From Klebsormidium nitens (Eukaryota > Streptophyta > Klebsormidiophyceae > Klebsormidiales > Klebsormidiaceae): a DNA stretch of 64,000 bases. Shown here piece by piece: positions 24,372 through 35,497 of this stretch. The translations under genes were made by a program, and so were the position numbers. Under the pieces are notes generated by a model. That model was not told the origin of the DNA and searched no databases. It saw only the letters and a list, made by a program, of their open reading frames with translations. The stretch spans positions 248,001 through 312,000 of the forward strand of contig DF236979.1 in the NCBI GenBank assembly GCA_000708835.1, written 5' to 3'. Every line of letters starts with the position of its first letter. Position 1 is the first letter of the stretch.

Positions 24372-27300
24372 ATGCTGACCGGGTCCGGCAAGAAAGTCGA
24401 GCGGCGCTCCGCAAACGGCGACGTCGGCGCCGGGAGCGTGCGCAGGAAGCGAGCGTTCCTGTGGCGCAACGAGAAGGGCCAAGTGCGACTCGGGCTCGGA
24501 AACCTGCTCAGCCTGTTGGCGGGGGTCGTGTTTGCGTGGCTCTGGGTGGCGCTGAGCAGTCAGCACTGCGGGCCGGGGGGTTTGAATGTGCTGCTCGGTC
24601 CAGCGGAGGAGATCGAGGACGCGCTCTGGGCGGAGGGGGAGCGGGCGGCGCTCGAGATCCATGCGAAGCTGGCGGCCGGGGGTTCGTTCGAGCTCCGGTT
24701 GACAGGTTGGGACGTTGTCACGTTGCAGGAGTAGACTGATAGGCTTTCATTCGCGTTGTTTGCGTACTGTCAGAGTCAGCATCTGAGACGGCCCGACATG
24801 CACTTTCTGACGCACATCTTTGCCTCTAAAGATGAGCCACATCAGGTTGCGTTGGATAACATGATAGGATCGAAATGCTTCCAGTCTCCCGAACATTGTT
24901 GGCCCTCATCAAGGCGTGCATACAGATAGTTTGACAGTTGCCCTTTTCGGTGTGTGATCATACCTTATCATGATCATTTTGAGGCTTCATTGGCCAATTT
25001 ACTTTCTCATGACTCTCGTGTCAGAATCAACACGAATCACCTTTTGCAGTGAACGTTCCTCGGCTTGGGTCAGCGAATGCCTTGTCCTCGGCCTCGGGCC
25101 AATTGTTGGCTGTTCCTTTCAGTCAAAGCTCCCCGCACCTAGAAGCTTTCAGTGGCGACAGACCTTACTGTAGTTGCCAATATCATGAGTGCTGTCTAAG
25201 CCGCCAATGCTCTTCCCCCCTTTCCCATGCAGGATCCAATGCCACCGCTAGCGACGGCTCCTCCGACCCTCCCGACCTCTCGGCCTGGCCGGACCCCGAC
25301 GAATGGCCCCCGGAGCCCGACACCGAAGCCGAGCTCATCTACCCCCCCCCACACCCAAAGACTGACGTCCCGAATCTCTCCTTCGAGATGTCGGTCAGCT
25401 GGGATAGCTGGGAAGACGCGTTCGACTTGCTGCGCCTATGGTGGCGTCCGAACGAGCTAGTCGGACACGTGTGGATGCCGCCGCCGTCCGATTTGGACTT
25501 GCGTCCGGGTGAGAAGCACCGGATGCCGGATGGCGACCCGGAGCTGCCCGAGGTCCGGCTGTCGGAGCGGGTCAAGGGGCAATTCGAGTACACGCACCCG
25601 ATGGGGGGCCGCGCGATGGTGGGCATTGCGCGGATCGTGAAGGTGAGACGCGTGCTCCATAAACTCCTAGGTTCCGCATCGTTTGATCTTTCTCTGAAAC
25701 TGATGAGAATCTGATAGGCTGCAAGGCGGGTAGATCCCAATCAAGAAAAACGCCACCCAATGGGGGATCCGATGTCCGGCTGTGCAAGGTTCTGGAAGGC
25801 TGGACCAGTTGACCATTCTTTGCAGCGGGTTGAGGAATGGGTCAGTCTCGAGCGTGTGGATGGTTGTCAAAGCCAAGGTCTAATTCGGTCTTTTTGAGAG
25901 CCGCTTGTAGGACGTCCTCTCTTCTAAGGATGGTCCGCTTGAAACCTTGTCTTTAAAAAACTCGTCAAGCGGAAGTCCAATCGCTGCTGCCTCCCATCCG
26001 ACATTCGATGCGTATGGCTGCGACTTTGAAGGCGCTATAACGGGGCAATACCGGACAAACGATCTCTTAGAACTGCCTTCTCCGGTATTCTCCGGTGAAA
26101 CGGACGATAATATCTTGTAGGAGCCTTCTGACAACCGGTCTTCCGCATCCTACCTGTGCAGGAAGCGTACATGTTGAGTGGGGACGAAGTGCACTGGTTC
26201 GTGCTGGGGAATGAGGACACGCTGTTTGCGCCGGACAACCTTGCGAGAGTATTGTCCAAGTACGATCACAGGTGAGGCCGGCTTCGGCCGCTGGCCGGAG
26301 TGTCTGACGGCAATCCGGGCTGCGTTGTAGCGAGACTGTTCATGCACTGTCCGAGGAACGCGCATCTGGCGAACGTTTACCAATTGCGCCACACAAAAGT
26401 TTGTCAAAAGCAACCCTTCGAGACGAGAAGACGGTTGATCATGCCCTGTGCGCTTTCAGTCCTTGGGCATATCACGTCAGCAACTGGCAAAGTCACGTCA
26501 ACTCATTCTGTAAATCTAGGTCGTAACACCCCGCCCGATTGCTGTTCCCACGAACTCAAAAATAATTGGCGCGCCACACAACACGGCTCACCAGAGTCTT
26601 GGCCAAGTCTAACCTAGCAAGCTGATTGGCAGCGACTGATGCTGTGACCTCCTGAAACCTTTTAAGTCTCCGAATGTGAAAAGTGAAACGTAATTTCTGC
26701 CTGATCTTTCTTAGGGAAATTTGGTATATCGGCGCTCCGTCCGAGACGCACCACTAGGAGTTTGGTACATTCCCAGATTCCGTCAGTTCCGGAACCTCAA
26801 TGATCCCTAAGTTCGACCAAACCCCAAAAGTCCACTCATTATTTCCTCCAGGGAGCTCTGGTACATTGGCGCGCCGTCCGAGGCGCACCACCAGAACGTG
26901 GTGCACTCGTTTAGTCTCACCACCAGAGCTCCCGGTACTTCTCCATCTAGCAAGCTCAACCAGACCTTGATGACAGGCACCAAATGTCGGAAATTTCTAG
27001 ACCTCTCGAACGCTAAAACTTCGCTCGCTCGTTCTTCCAGGGAGCTCTGGTACATTGGCGCGCCGTCCCTGACGCACCAGCAAACTCATTGGCCACAATC
27101 TCTTCAGAAAGCGCCCTCAAAACTTGCTACTTTCCGAACCTCTGGAACTCCGAAGTATCTTAACCTGTCCGAACCCTGAGACCCCGCTCATTATCTCCTT
27201 CAGGGAGCTCTGGTACATTGGCGCGCCGTCCGAGACGCACCACCAGAACGTGGTGCACTCGTTTGGGCTCGCGTACACGGGGGGGGGCTTTGCCGTCAGC

Positions 27301-29268
27301 TGGGGGCTGGCCCGGGCTTTGGCGCACACGTTGGACGACTGCTTGCAGCGGTACCCGGAGCTGTACGGGAGCGGCTCGCGAGTGCAGGCGTGCATCTCGG
27401 AACTGGGGGTGCAGGTAAGCCATCCCCCGCGGCTTTGTGTCACGTATTCTATTTTACGGGTTGCAGTTCTTTGAATCCGTGTACAATATGAGGCTTTCTT
27501 TGCGCATGTGGCGCAGCTTTGGTTGAGTACGTTTCTCGCTGGGCGTCTGAGGCTTTTCGTTCTGCTCAATTTCTAAGAAGCCACAAGGAGAACGAGAGAC
27601 GGTGGTCCGCAGTGCCCAAACTGGTCGGAAGTCTGGTATGGCCAGACCATTATCAAGTGACCGGCTTTTTTGCCACTGCCTGTTTTAGGATTGCAATTGT
27701 GTCCGTTGAACCAGCGCTTCAAGCTCTTTTTCCATCGCGTTCTTAGGTCGGAACGTAGTCACGTTATGTGACTTCCGTCACGTTGCCTGGTCACGTTGAA
27801 ATACGAACTTTTGAAGTGCCTGCAAGAACGATCTATCTTTTCGTAGTTGAATGAGCTACCTTTCCTTCATACCTATCGCCTCTTTCCGCTTAGAGCTTTT
27901 ATCTCATACTGGCTCAGTCGAACCCAATCACCGTCCATTCATTCTCTCCTCAGGTCACCCAGGAATCGGGCTTCCACCAGTTTGACCTCATCGGGAGCCT
28001 CGCGGGCGCGCTCGAGTCCCACCCCCTCACGCCCTTCCTGGGCATGCGCTACGTGGCGGCCTCCCATTCGCTTGCGGCCAAAGAGAGCACGCCCAAAATG
28101 CTCCGCCGGATCGCACAGTTTGCCCTGGCGCAACCGCTCGAGTTTCTGCAGCAGTCCATCTGCGTCGACTCATCCCGCAACTGGTCGATCTCCATTGCGT
28201 GGGGGTTTTCCGTCCGGTGGTATCCGGTTCCGGTCCGGCCGGTGGAACTAGAGGCGGCGAGGCGGACGTTCGTGTCGTGGACGCGGCAGCGGGACCCGGA
28301 GGTGTTCGACTTCGACACGCGGGCGACGACGCTGCTCTGGTCGCGCGCGCCGGCGGTTTTTCAGGTGCTGTGATTGTCTTCTTCTTCTGCTCCCTCCAAC
28401 GATGTATGAAAGGTCTCCCTTAGTTACTGTCAGGACTCATGCTTCTCGTGCTTTGTCAGGAGTTTGCACAATAATCGCGGTTGATATCAATGACAGATTC
28501 TGCCCTATCAATGCAAATCTGCCGCGATCCTTTTCTGCACTATTTCTGCTTCAAGGTCCGCTTATCTCACGACTTGGCAGGTTTGTTACGCGACCAGCAT
28601 TGAGCGATCCGAAGGGTCGAAGCTGGGGTCTTGCCATCTGACGGTTTCTGGCCGATCCTGAGCGCTTGCCTGTCAATCAATTGACACTCGTATGTGTGCA
28701 TTTCGACTCAGGACGTATCCTTTGGATCGTTGTACAGGCGGTCAGTGTGTTTCAACGGATCGAGGACGGGGAGGTGTGGCTGGAGAGCCTGTACCGGCGG
28801 GTACCAACCGGGAGGGCCTTGAGCGTTTCCAAGCTGAAACGCATGGCGGCCAAAAAGCACAACGTTACGGCGGAGTGGTTCGGGCGGAGACGGAAACGGA
28901 GGAAACGGGCGGCCGGCGATCCGTTGGGGGCGGACTCGAGCGAAAACGACGAGGCGGGGGAAAGCTTAGGCCTTACGAAGTTGACGGGCGTGCTGCGGGA
29001 TCGGAAAGGTGGCGTAGGGAGGAGTTTGCAGGCGCAGGCGACGCAAGGGCTTGCGTATGGGCGAGAGCCGAAGCAGTCTGTAGATGTGATTAGGGTGTTG
29101 AAGCCGCCGTTCGACGAGGACTGGGTGTGGTATCCGCGGCGGTCTTGTTGCAAGTCGCTGACGTTCCTCGAAGACGATACGGTTGCGGAGATTCGGCTAG
29201 GTCCATGTACGATAGACGAGACGATATGGAAAGATAGCATCGTGGCTGAAGGCGCTAGCTTCAGCTGA
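24372..29268 (+). CDS. DUF604-family (GT31-type) glycosyltransferase, type II membrane protein
   Basis: Exons 24372-24705, 25233-25642, 26162-26271, 27204-27414, 27954-28364 and 28738-29268 give 668 residues, all phases closing. Residues about 42-62 (LLSLLAGVVFAWLWVAL) form a signal anchor after a basic N-terminus, so a Golgi lumenal enzyme is likely. The DUF604 order is clear: DLLRLWWRPNELVGHVWM, then HWFVLGNEDTLF (residues 259-270), YIGAPSETHHQNV, TGGGFAVSWGLARAL, RYPELYGSGSRVQACISELG, FHQFDLIG, QQSICVDSSRNWSISIAWG and a C-terminal CC pair near WVWYPRRSCC. The usual acidic metal motif DDD is GNEDT here. The last exon carries a basic insert rich in RRKRRKR between VFQ and the final block. 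Donor sugar and acceptor are unknown. The intron before the 27204 exon holds three decoy copies of its head. Confidence 0.85.
26711..27110 (+). repeat. Three decoy copies of an exon head and its 3' splice site
   Basis: Exon-like starts at 26715, 26852 and 27041 precede the real one at 27204 (spacing 137, 189 and 163). Each follows a pyrimidine run and AG. Each encodes a recognisable version of ELWYIGAPSETHHQN; the 26852 copy continues to match through the segment for NVVHSF. The flanking intron sequence (for example ctcatta-t-tcct) is also shared, so whole units were copied, not just the coding edge. Confidence 0.9.
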
Positions 29269-30516
29269 TCTGATTGAGTGCACTCGTCGAGAGCCTTGCG
29301 CAATGATCTTTCAAGCTTTTCGAGCTTAGGTATTCTGAACACGGAGTCATGATATCAAGTGGGTCTTGACCGATGAGTACTTTTACCTCACGGTGACAGT
29401 CAAAGTTCTGCAGTCGCAATTTCGACCGTTATGTCTGCCGGATGTCCTATCAAAACCGCGGAAGCCTAGGTACCTTCTGTCGAACTTCGTTTGTTGCAAA
29501 GCCGAGCTCACAAGTACGACCTACCTAATTCCATTGCCAAGTCGAGAAAATTGAGGGACCCATGCTCATTCTGACCTAGCTGCCCTTGCGGTATGTATTC
29601 AATACTTGGGACCTAGAATTTCTTAAGATTCAGCGGTTTCACACGCACTTTCATGGACAAAGACGACTGATCAGTGTACAAGGATCATGAAGGCTTGGCG
29701 GCATGGAAGCTGCCACCTTCGGAGTCCAAGCATGTGTGCTTTTAGGTAACAGATCAGCCAAGTCAGGCCATGTGCACACGAAAATGGGACAAAAAAACAC
29801 ACAATGTTGTTGAGCAACTGATCATGCTCCGATCTATTGTTCTGAGCAACAATCTTCTAAGGCCTCTTGGCCGGGTCTTGGCCATTCATTTGTCGGCGCC
29901 AGATGATTGCTTATGCCAGCCATGACACCGTGACTGCCGGGCCTAGGTATTGGCTAATGCTCAGGGAGTCGCCATTCATTGGGCTTAGTAGTTGAGTTCT
30001 AGCTATTTTTTAAGATAACGTATGGAAGCAGATAGCTCGAGGCCACAGGCATGGCGAAGTCACCTCACTGAAGGTGCTGTTTGACTGTCATATGCGGCAC
30101 GTCTCAAAAGTGGAACAGGGAAACAGGGCCAGGATCAGACCACATCATTCCATACCGGATCTAGGGTGGATCTATAGGTACAGTATCCTAGGTATGCTGC
30201 CAGCATGCACTCCATGATGACTTCAATGAGGCACCGGGCCTGATCGACCACCATGGATGGTGCACCCTCAAATGAGCCTGCTTATCGAACGGTCGAATTT
30301 TGCTGGCCATAGTGTCGAAACCAGTGTCTCGAATCGTCGATTTGCAAAATGTGCAGATGGACGGCTGCAGCGATTTGGTTTCACAACGATGCAGGGCTGT
30401 GGGATTTCTCGTGCACAGCTTTTCAGGGCTGCACGATCTGTTCCGAAGTTCCTTTCTAGCGAAGCCTGAAGGGCTCGAGCTTGCGCTTTGGTTCTTTTTC
30501 AGAGCATACCGATCTG
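29269..30516. other. Intergenic region
   Basis: About 1.2 kb between two genes on the same strand, presumably the 3' UTR of the glycosyltransferase and the promoter of the coiled-coil gene. No recognisable coding content. Confidence 0.55.
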
Positions 30517-33500
30517 ATGGGGGGCAAGAACAAGAAGAAGGCGCGGAATGGGGGCCCATCAGCCAGCGAGGGCGCCAACCATGACGTGACCAGCCCTCCC
30601 CAATCACCGGAATCCGCTGAAACTCTGGCAAGCTCAAAAACGGTGGAAAGTCCAGAAGGTGCTACTGCAGCAAAGAAACCCGATCCTGCAACAGGGATTG
30701 AGGGCGCGGTGATCGAGAAACCCTTAGGGCAAAGCGGGAATGCTAAGGAGGGCAATGGCAAAAGCAAAAAGGTCCAGGACGATCTTCGGAATCTGAAATC
30801 AAATGGGGCCGTGGACATGAGTGAGGAAGATGCTGCGGATGGTGATCCATCAATAGAGCAAGTAAGATCCCAAAATCGCTTTAGGTTCTTTGGTCTGCTT
30901 GCTGTATACGGAAGCACTTGTGTGGATCTTTGTTGCCTTTTCCAGACACGCGTCATTGGACTTGTTGGAACCAAGCTAGAACAGTCCTAATGCTGCTACA
31001 ATGGATCAGGGATCTAGACATAAGTTGCTCTTCCGAGATTAGTTCTTTCAGGCGACCATCACATGCTTGCCTTTCGTCAGGCTGCAGTGAAGTGTACATA
31101 CAGAAACCTCGCTGCCTAGATCAACTTGTCTCTGATAATCTGGCCTTGCCTGCATGTTTGTCATCATGCAATGTACTTTACTGGCGCAGGTGGATAGTAG
31201 CATCTCGCAAGTGGTCATGACAAGCATCTGTCCTTTATTTGCAACAGTCTGGCTCGAGGGTTACGTTTGGTAGATCATTAACTTGGTGAATCTTGTCTGA
31301 TGATGGGTTTCTTTTTCATGAAGGTGGGATCTTTCTTATGGGTGGAATGTTTTATGGTGGTGGCTTACTCTTTTCTAACAGTGATGTACTCTCTTATGAC
31401 GGTGGTGGTAGATTGCTCTTTTCTGACAGTGGTATACTGTCTTATGATGGTGGAGTATTTTCTAATGATGGTGACTTCTCAACAATGGTGGTATACGCTC
31501 TCATGTTGTCTTTTCTGGTCTTCAGGTCCTTTCTGCTGTCCAGTCAGAGAAGAAGAGTCTGGCAGACAAGCTGGCAATCCTAGAAAAGGAGCTCCAGGGC
31601 AGCAGGGATGGGGCTAATGCAGCTGCCGAAAAGTCTCGAGCGGCAGCAACGAAGGAAGTTGCTTCTTTGAAGTCGCTTCAAGGAGAGCTTCAGCGCCAGA
31701 TAGAAGAGCTGCAAGCGAGGTAAGTGTCCTTAGATTGGACGGCAGCATGTTTGTGACAGATGATCGTTAGATGCACACGTTTTTAGAGCATCATTTCGTC
31801 AATCCTCAGGGGTTTAGCGTCGTTCGCCTACATCACTTGTTGTCCTTTTCCGCCGTTGCTTTTCCTCGCTTCCCTTGTCCTGACAAATGTGGCAGAGGCA
31901 TGGTTTTTCTATGATGGGAGTATCTGGAGGCTGCCGAGCTGATGTCAAGCCCAAGGCTACGTCATGTAAAGTAGCTCATGCTGAGAATGCACGAAAGATG
32001 GTGGTTTGCTCTGACAATCCTTCAATACTGTACACCTGGCTTTGATTGAGGTGGAGATACAGCTCTGCTGCGACACACAGAACTCTCCCCCTGTACTGAC
32101 TGCGAAACGAGTCAGATCTGAGCTTCAGGTATCTCAGGAAGGACAGCGCTGACAAAGCATTGGTGGTATGCATAAGAGCAATTCTGCTGATACTTAGTCC
32201 CCAATGTGTTGTTTCTCCAGTACAAAGTTCCTGCAAGCGGAAAAGGCTGCCGCAGAGAAGGCTCGGCAGGGCCTGGAGGGGGGCAAGAAGGCGGCGGATG
32301 AGAAAGTGAAGGATCTGGAGAAACGAGTGGAGGTAAGCGATCATTCGCTCGAGACTCTGCTCAATCTTTTCTGTCAGCTGCAAGTGGTGGCGTTGAATTC
32401 CAAGGTCTCTCAATGTTGGGCAATGCAAGGTTGAGACTTTCAGATGTTGGGGGTTATGCCTGGAAAGCGACCTCATCTAGTCAGACCTTTCAAGGACTCC
32501 TAAGGTTTCTCTTCAAAGCTTTTGACGGGCACTCTCTTTAGTCAGAAGGTCTTGATCGAGAGTCACGAAATCCAACAAGCCACCGTAGGCAAATAACTGT
32601 CGACTTTGGGACGCAAGATCCCATGTATTTCGTTCCTCCAAGAGGGAAGGTCGTTGCTTTCTGAGCTCCAACATCTGCAGGCGAGGAGAAAGATGACTCC
32701 CTCTCTTGCAGGACGCTCAGAAGTCCAAAGAGGCCGCGGAAAAGAAGGCCAAAACGCAAGCAGAGGAGAAGGTCAAGCTGGACAAGAAGATCGAGGAAGC
32801 CAACGGCAAGTTGAAATCTTTGGAGGAGTCACTCGCCAAGACCAAGTCGAGCCTCACAGCTGCAGAGGCCTCGAAAGCCAAAGCAGAAGAGAAGCTGACT
32901 ACTGAGAAGAAGGCCCTGGAAGGCAAGTTGGCCGGGCTGCAGAAGGCCCGGGAGGAGGCCGATTCTAAAACGGCGCAGGCGAAGAAGAAGAACGATGACC
33001 TCGCGGCAAAGGTAGCGGCGCTCGAGGAGGAGAAAGCCGCGACCGACGCTGACGTCAGCAAGCTCGCGAGGGAGAAGGGCGACCTGGACCTGTGGTGCGC
33101 GTCGCTGCAGCGGCGCTCAGAGGAGCTCCAGAAGCGGTCGGAACAGCTGGAGGCCAGTCTGCGGACGACGGAGGAGAGGCTTGGCAAAGCGGAGGAGCAG
33201 ATCAAGACGTATGCGGAGACGCTGGCCGAATTCGAGAGGCGCGTGGGGGATCTGGATGGCAGGATCGACGTGCTGAGGAAGGAGAAGGAGGAACTAGAGG
33301 CGAGAGGGAAGGCGCAGAAAGGGGAGGCGGAAGCACTGGCGGAGGCGAAAGGAGAGCTTGAAAAGAAGGTGAGAGCGTTGGAAGGGGAGAAAGCGGCGCT
33401 TGAGAAGGAGAAAGCGGCGCTTGGAAAAGAAAAAGGGGCGGCTGAGACGAAGGCCAAGGGGTTGGAATCCGAGAAGCAGAAGGTGGAGACACTTTCCAAG

Positions 33501-35497
33501 CAGAAAGAGGGGTTGGAAAAGAAAGCGGGCGCTTTGGAAGGAGAAAAGGCGGCGCTCGCGAAAGAGAAGGGCGCGCTCGAGGCCGCAAAGCAGAAGCTAG
33601 AGAGGGAGGCGCAGGCGGCGGCCAAGCAGAAGGAAGCGCTGGAGGGGCGGGCAATTGTGCTGGAGAGAGAGAAAAGTGCGCTCGAAGCTGCGAAGCAGAA
33701 ACTAGAAAGGGAAGCGCAGGCGGACACCAAGCAGAAGGAGGCGCTTGATGGGCGAGTAAATGCGCTGGAAAACGAGNNNNNNNNNNNNNNNNNNNNNNNN
33801 NNNNNNNNNNNNNNNNNNNNNNNNNNNNNAGACGCTGAACAAGCTGAAGGAAGCACTGGAGGGGCGAGTAAAAGCGGTGGAGAAAGAAAAAGCGGCGTTT
33901 GAGAAGGCAGCAGGGGAACGAGAGAAAGCTGCAGGAGATAAGGCAAAGGCGCTTAATGCGGAGAAGCAAAAGCTGGCGAAGGATCTGAGCGTCAAAAGTG
34001 CTGAAGCGGAGAAGCTGCGGGCAGTGCAAGGGGAGTCGGAAACGGCGAAAGAAGCGCTTCGGACGGATCTGCTGAAGTTGCGGGAGGAGAGTGCGGCGAG
34101 GTTGACAGCGGCAGAGGGAAAAGCGGGAGACGCTGCGGCGAGGGCGAAAAAAGAGAGGGAGGCACTGGAGGTGCAATTGCAGAAAAAGGTGAGAGCTTGG
34201 AACAGGTGTAGAGAAAGTACGGCAGGTAGCAGATTTAAACTAGTGCCCTCCTCTTCCTTACGAGCCAAAAAGGTAAATAGGTTGTTATCGAAGAAACTGT
34301 GAGGGTGCCCTCTTATGCACTCGTTCTTTAAGCTGCTATATCCAGGCGTTCAGTGCACGTTTGTGTCTTCGACCCTGGTCCAGCTGTTCAGTGGAATTGA
34401 GCTCTGCCGATACGGGGCTCTTGCGTCCACCAATTTTCTTGGTCTCCCAAGTCTTGACACTCATAGGTAGCGATAAACGGTTCATGCACTTCACTTGGCT
34501 GACTTTTCCTGCTTGGTCGTTCTAAAGCGATGGCAGTGACTAATACTCGACAGAGATTCAAAGCTGGCTCTGTTTCATATCCGACTACGTCAGCGGATAG
34601 ATTGGACCAGCAGGGATCTTTTCGAGGTCACTGGATTTCCTCTGAGCAAGCATATACACGCGGTAGAATATTTTATCTGACATTTTGAACGTCCTGCGGA
34701 CATGCTGGCGGCAAGCCCCTCAGAAACCTCCAAACATGGTTCTCGCTCGGACCCGTACGTCGACCTTCCTCTCGGATTCGGCTTGTTGACGTCATCACTC
34801 CCTTGTCGCAGGAGGAAGAACTAGGCGCGGCGCTGCGTGCGGCCGATGGCCTCAAAAAAGAAAGCCGCGAGTGGGCTGAGGAGAAGCTAGATTTACTGCG
34901 ATCGCTGACGGAAGTGCGCAGCAAGGAGAGCGGCCTGGCACGGGAACTAGAGAGAACCAAGGAGGTGGTGCGGTCTCAGGTGAGCCACGTGGCACCTTTT
35001 CAAACCTTTTCCTTATATGCGTAGAAACAAGGCTTTGCGGAATGCTTTTGACCGGGAAGGTAGGCACGTCTGGCATGTCTGCTTTGAAGGGGCCGTGAAT
35101 GTGGCCTTACAACTTGGAATGCCGGTGTCAAAGAGTTGAAAGTTCGATGCTTACGCTGAGCGGAACCGAATCTGGACGGACTTTCTGAGACAGCTTCGAG
35201 GACCCAATCTACTTGATGGAAGGTTTGCTCGCGGTTTGTCAGACCTTTGCTGCACCTCGACCGAATTGAGAACGAAACAGGGTCTCCAAAGGTAGAGACC
35301 AAGGAAATGCGTGGGTACTCCACTTAAGCTACACAAGGTTTGACATTCAATCCTCATTTTGTGTGCAGATTGCGAACCGAAATGCGTTCCTAGAGTCGAG
35401 TTGGTCACTGCCAGTACTGGCTGGGTCGAGTGCACTTGCGGGCAGTGTGGCAATGCTGGGGGCGCTATACTGGTTGCGTGCATCCAGATCATCATAA
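30517..35497 (+). CDS. Long coiled-coil protein with C-terminal membrane anchor
   Basis: Exons 30517-30861, 31526-31719, 32221-32332, 32712-34188 (interrupted by N at 33777-33829), 34812-34979 and 35369-35497. The N-terminus (MGGKNKKKARNG) is basic and the first exon low in complexity. The rest, about 640 residues, is almost entirely Lys/Glu/Ala/Leu heptads. The last exon ends with one hydrophobic helix (LPVLAGSSALAGSVAMLGAL) and a short basic tail, the layout of a tail-anchored protein. Plant PMD1/PMD2, coiled-coil tail-anchored factors of peroxisome and mitochondrion division, share that architecture, but I cannot show homology; a golgin-like tether is an alternative. Frames before and after the N run differ, which is uninformative because the true gap length is unknown. 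The best-fit start is the ATG at 30517. Confidence 0.75.
31293..31525 (+). repeat. Imperfect tandem repeats leading into a 3' splice site
   Basis: Units of roughly 50 bp built from tctta-tga-ggtgg and ctcttttctgacagtg occur several times before the real acceptor (tctggtcttcag, ending 31525). Each ctcttttct-acag-tg block is itself acceptor-like, so this may be a further example of repeated splice-site sequence, although here the exon part is not clearly copied. Confidence 0.6.
33370..33895 (+). repeat. 105-bp coding repeat in the coiled coil
   Basis: A 35-residue unit (five heptads; ALEAAKQKLEREAQA then KQKEALEGR) recurs exactly 105 bases apart, starting at 33573 and 33678. A third partial copy (KLKEALEGRVKAVE) lies just after the N run, and looser versions lie upstream. 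The sequence gap falls inside this array, the expected place for an assembly collapse. Confidence 0.8.
33777..33829. other. Assembly gap (53 N) inside coding repeat
   Basis: Fifty-three unresolved bases interrupt the long coiled-coil exon. The placeholder length does not preserve frame between the flanking coding sequences, so the real missing segment probably has another length. Confidence 0.95.

Noticed and set aside
32717-33946. Long minus-strand open frames (over 300 codons) across the coiled-coil exon, also 33202-34176
   Set aside because: They are shadows of the Lys/Glu-rich sense frame, giving Ser/Leu/Phe-rich low-complexity antisense translations. They span the N run and have no start context or splice logic.
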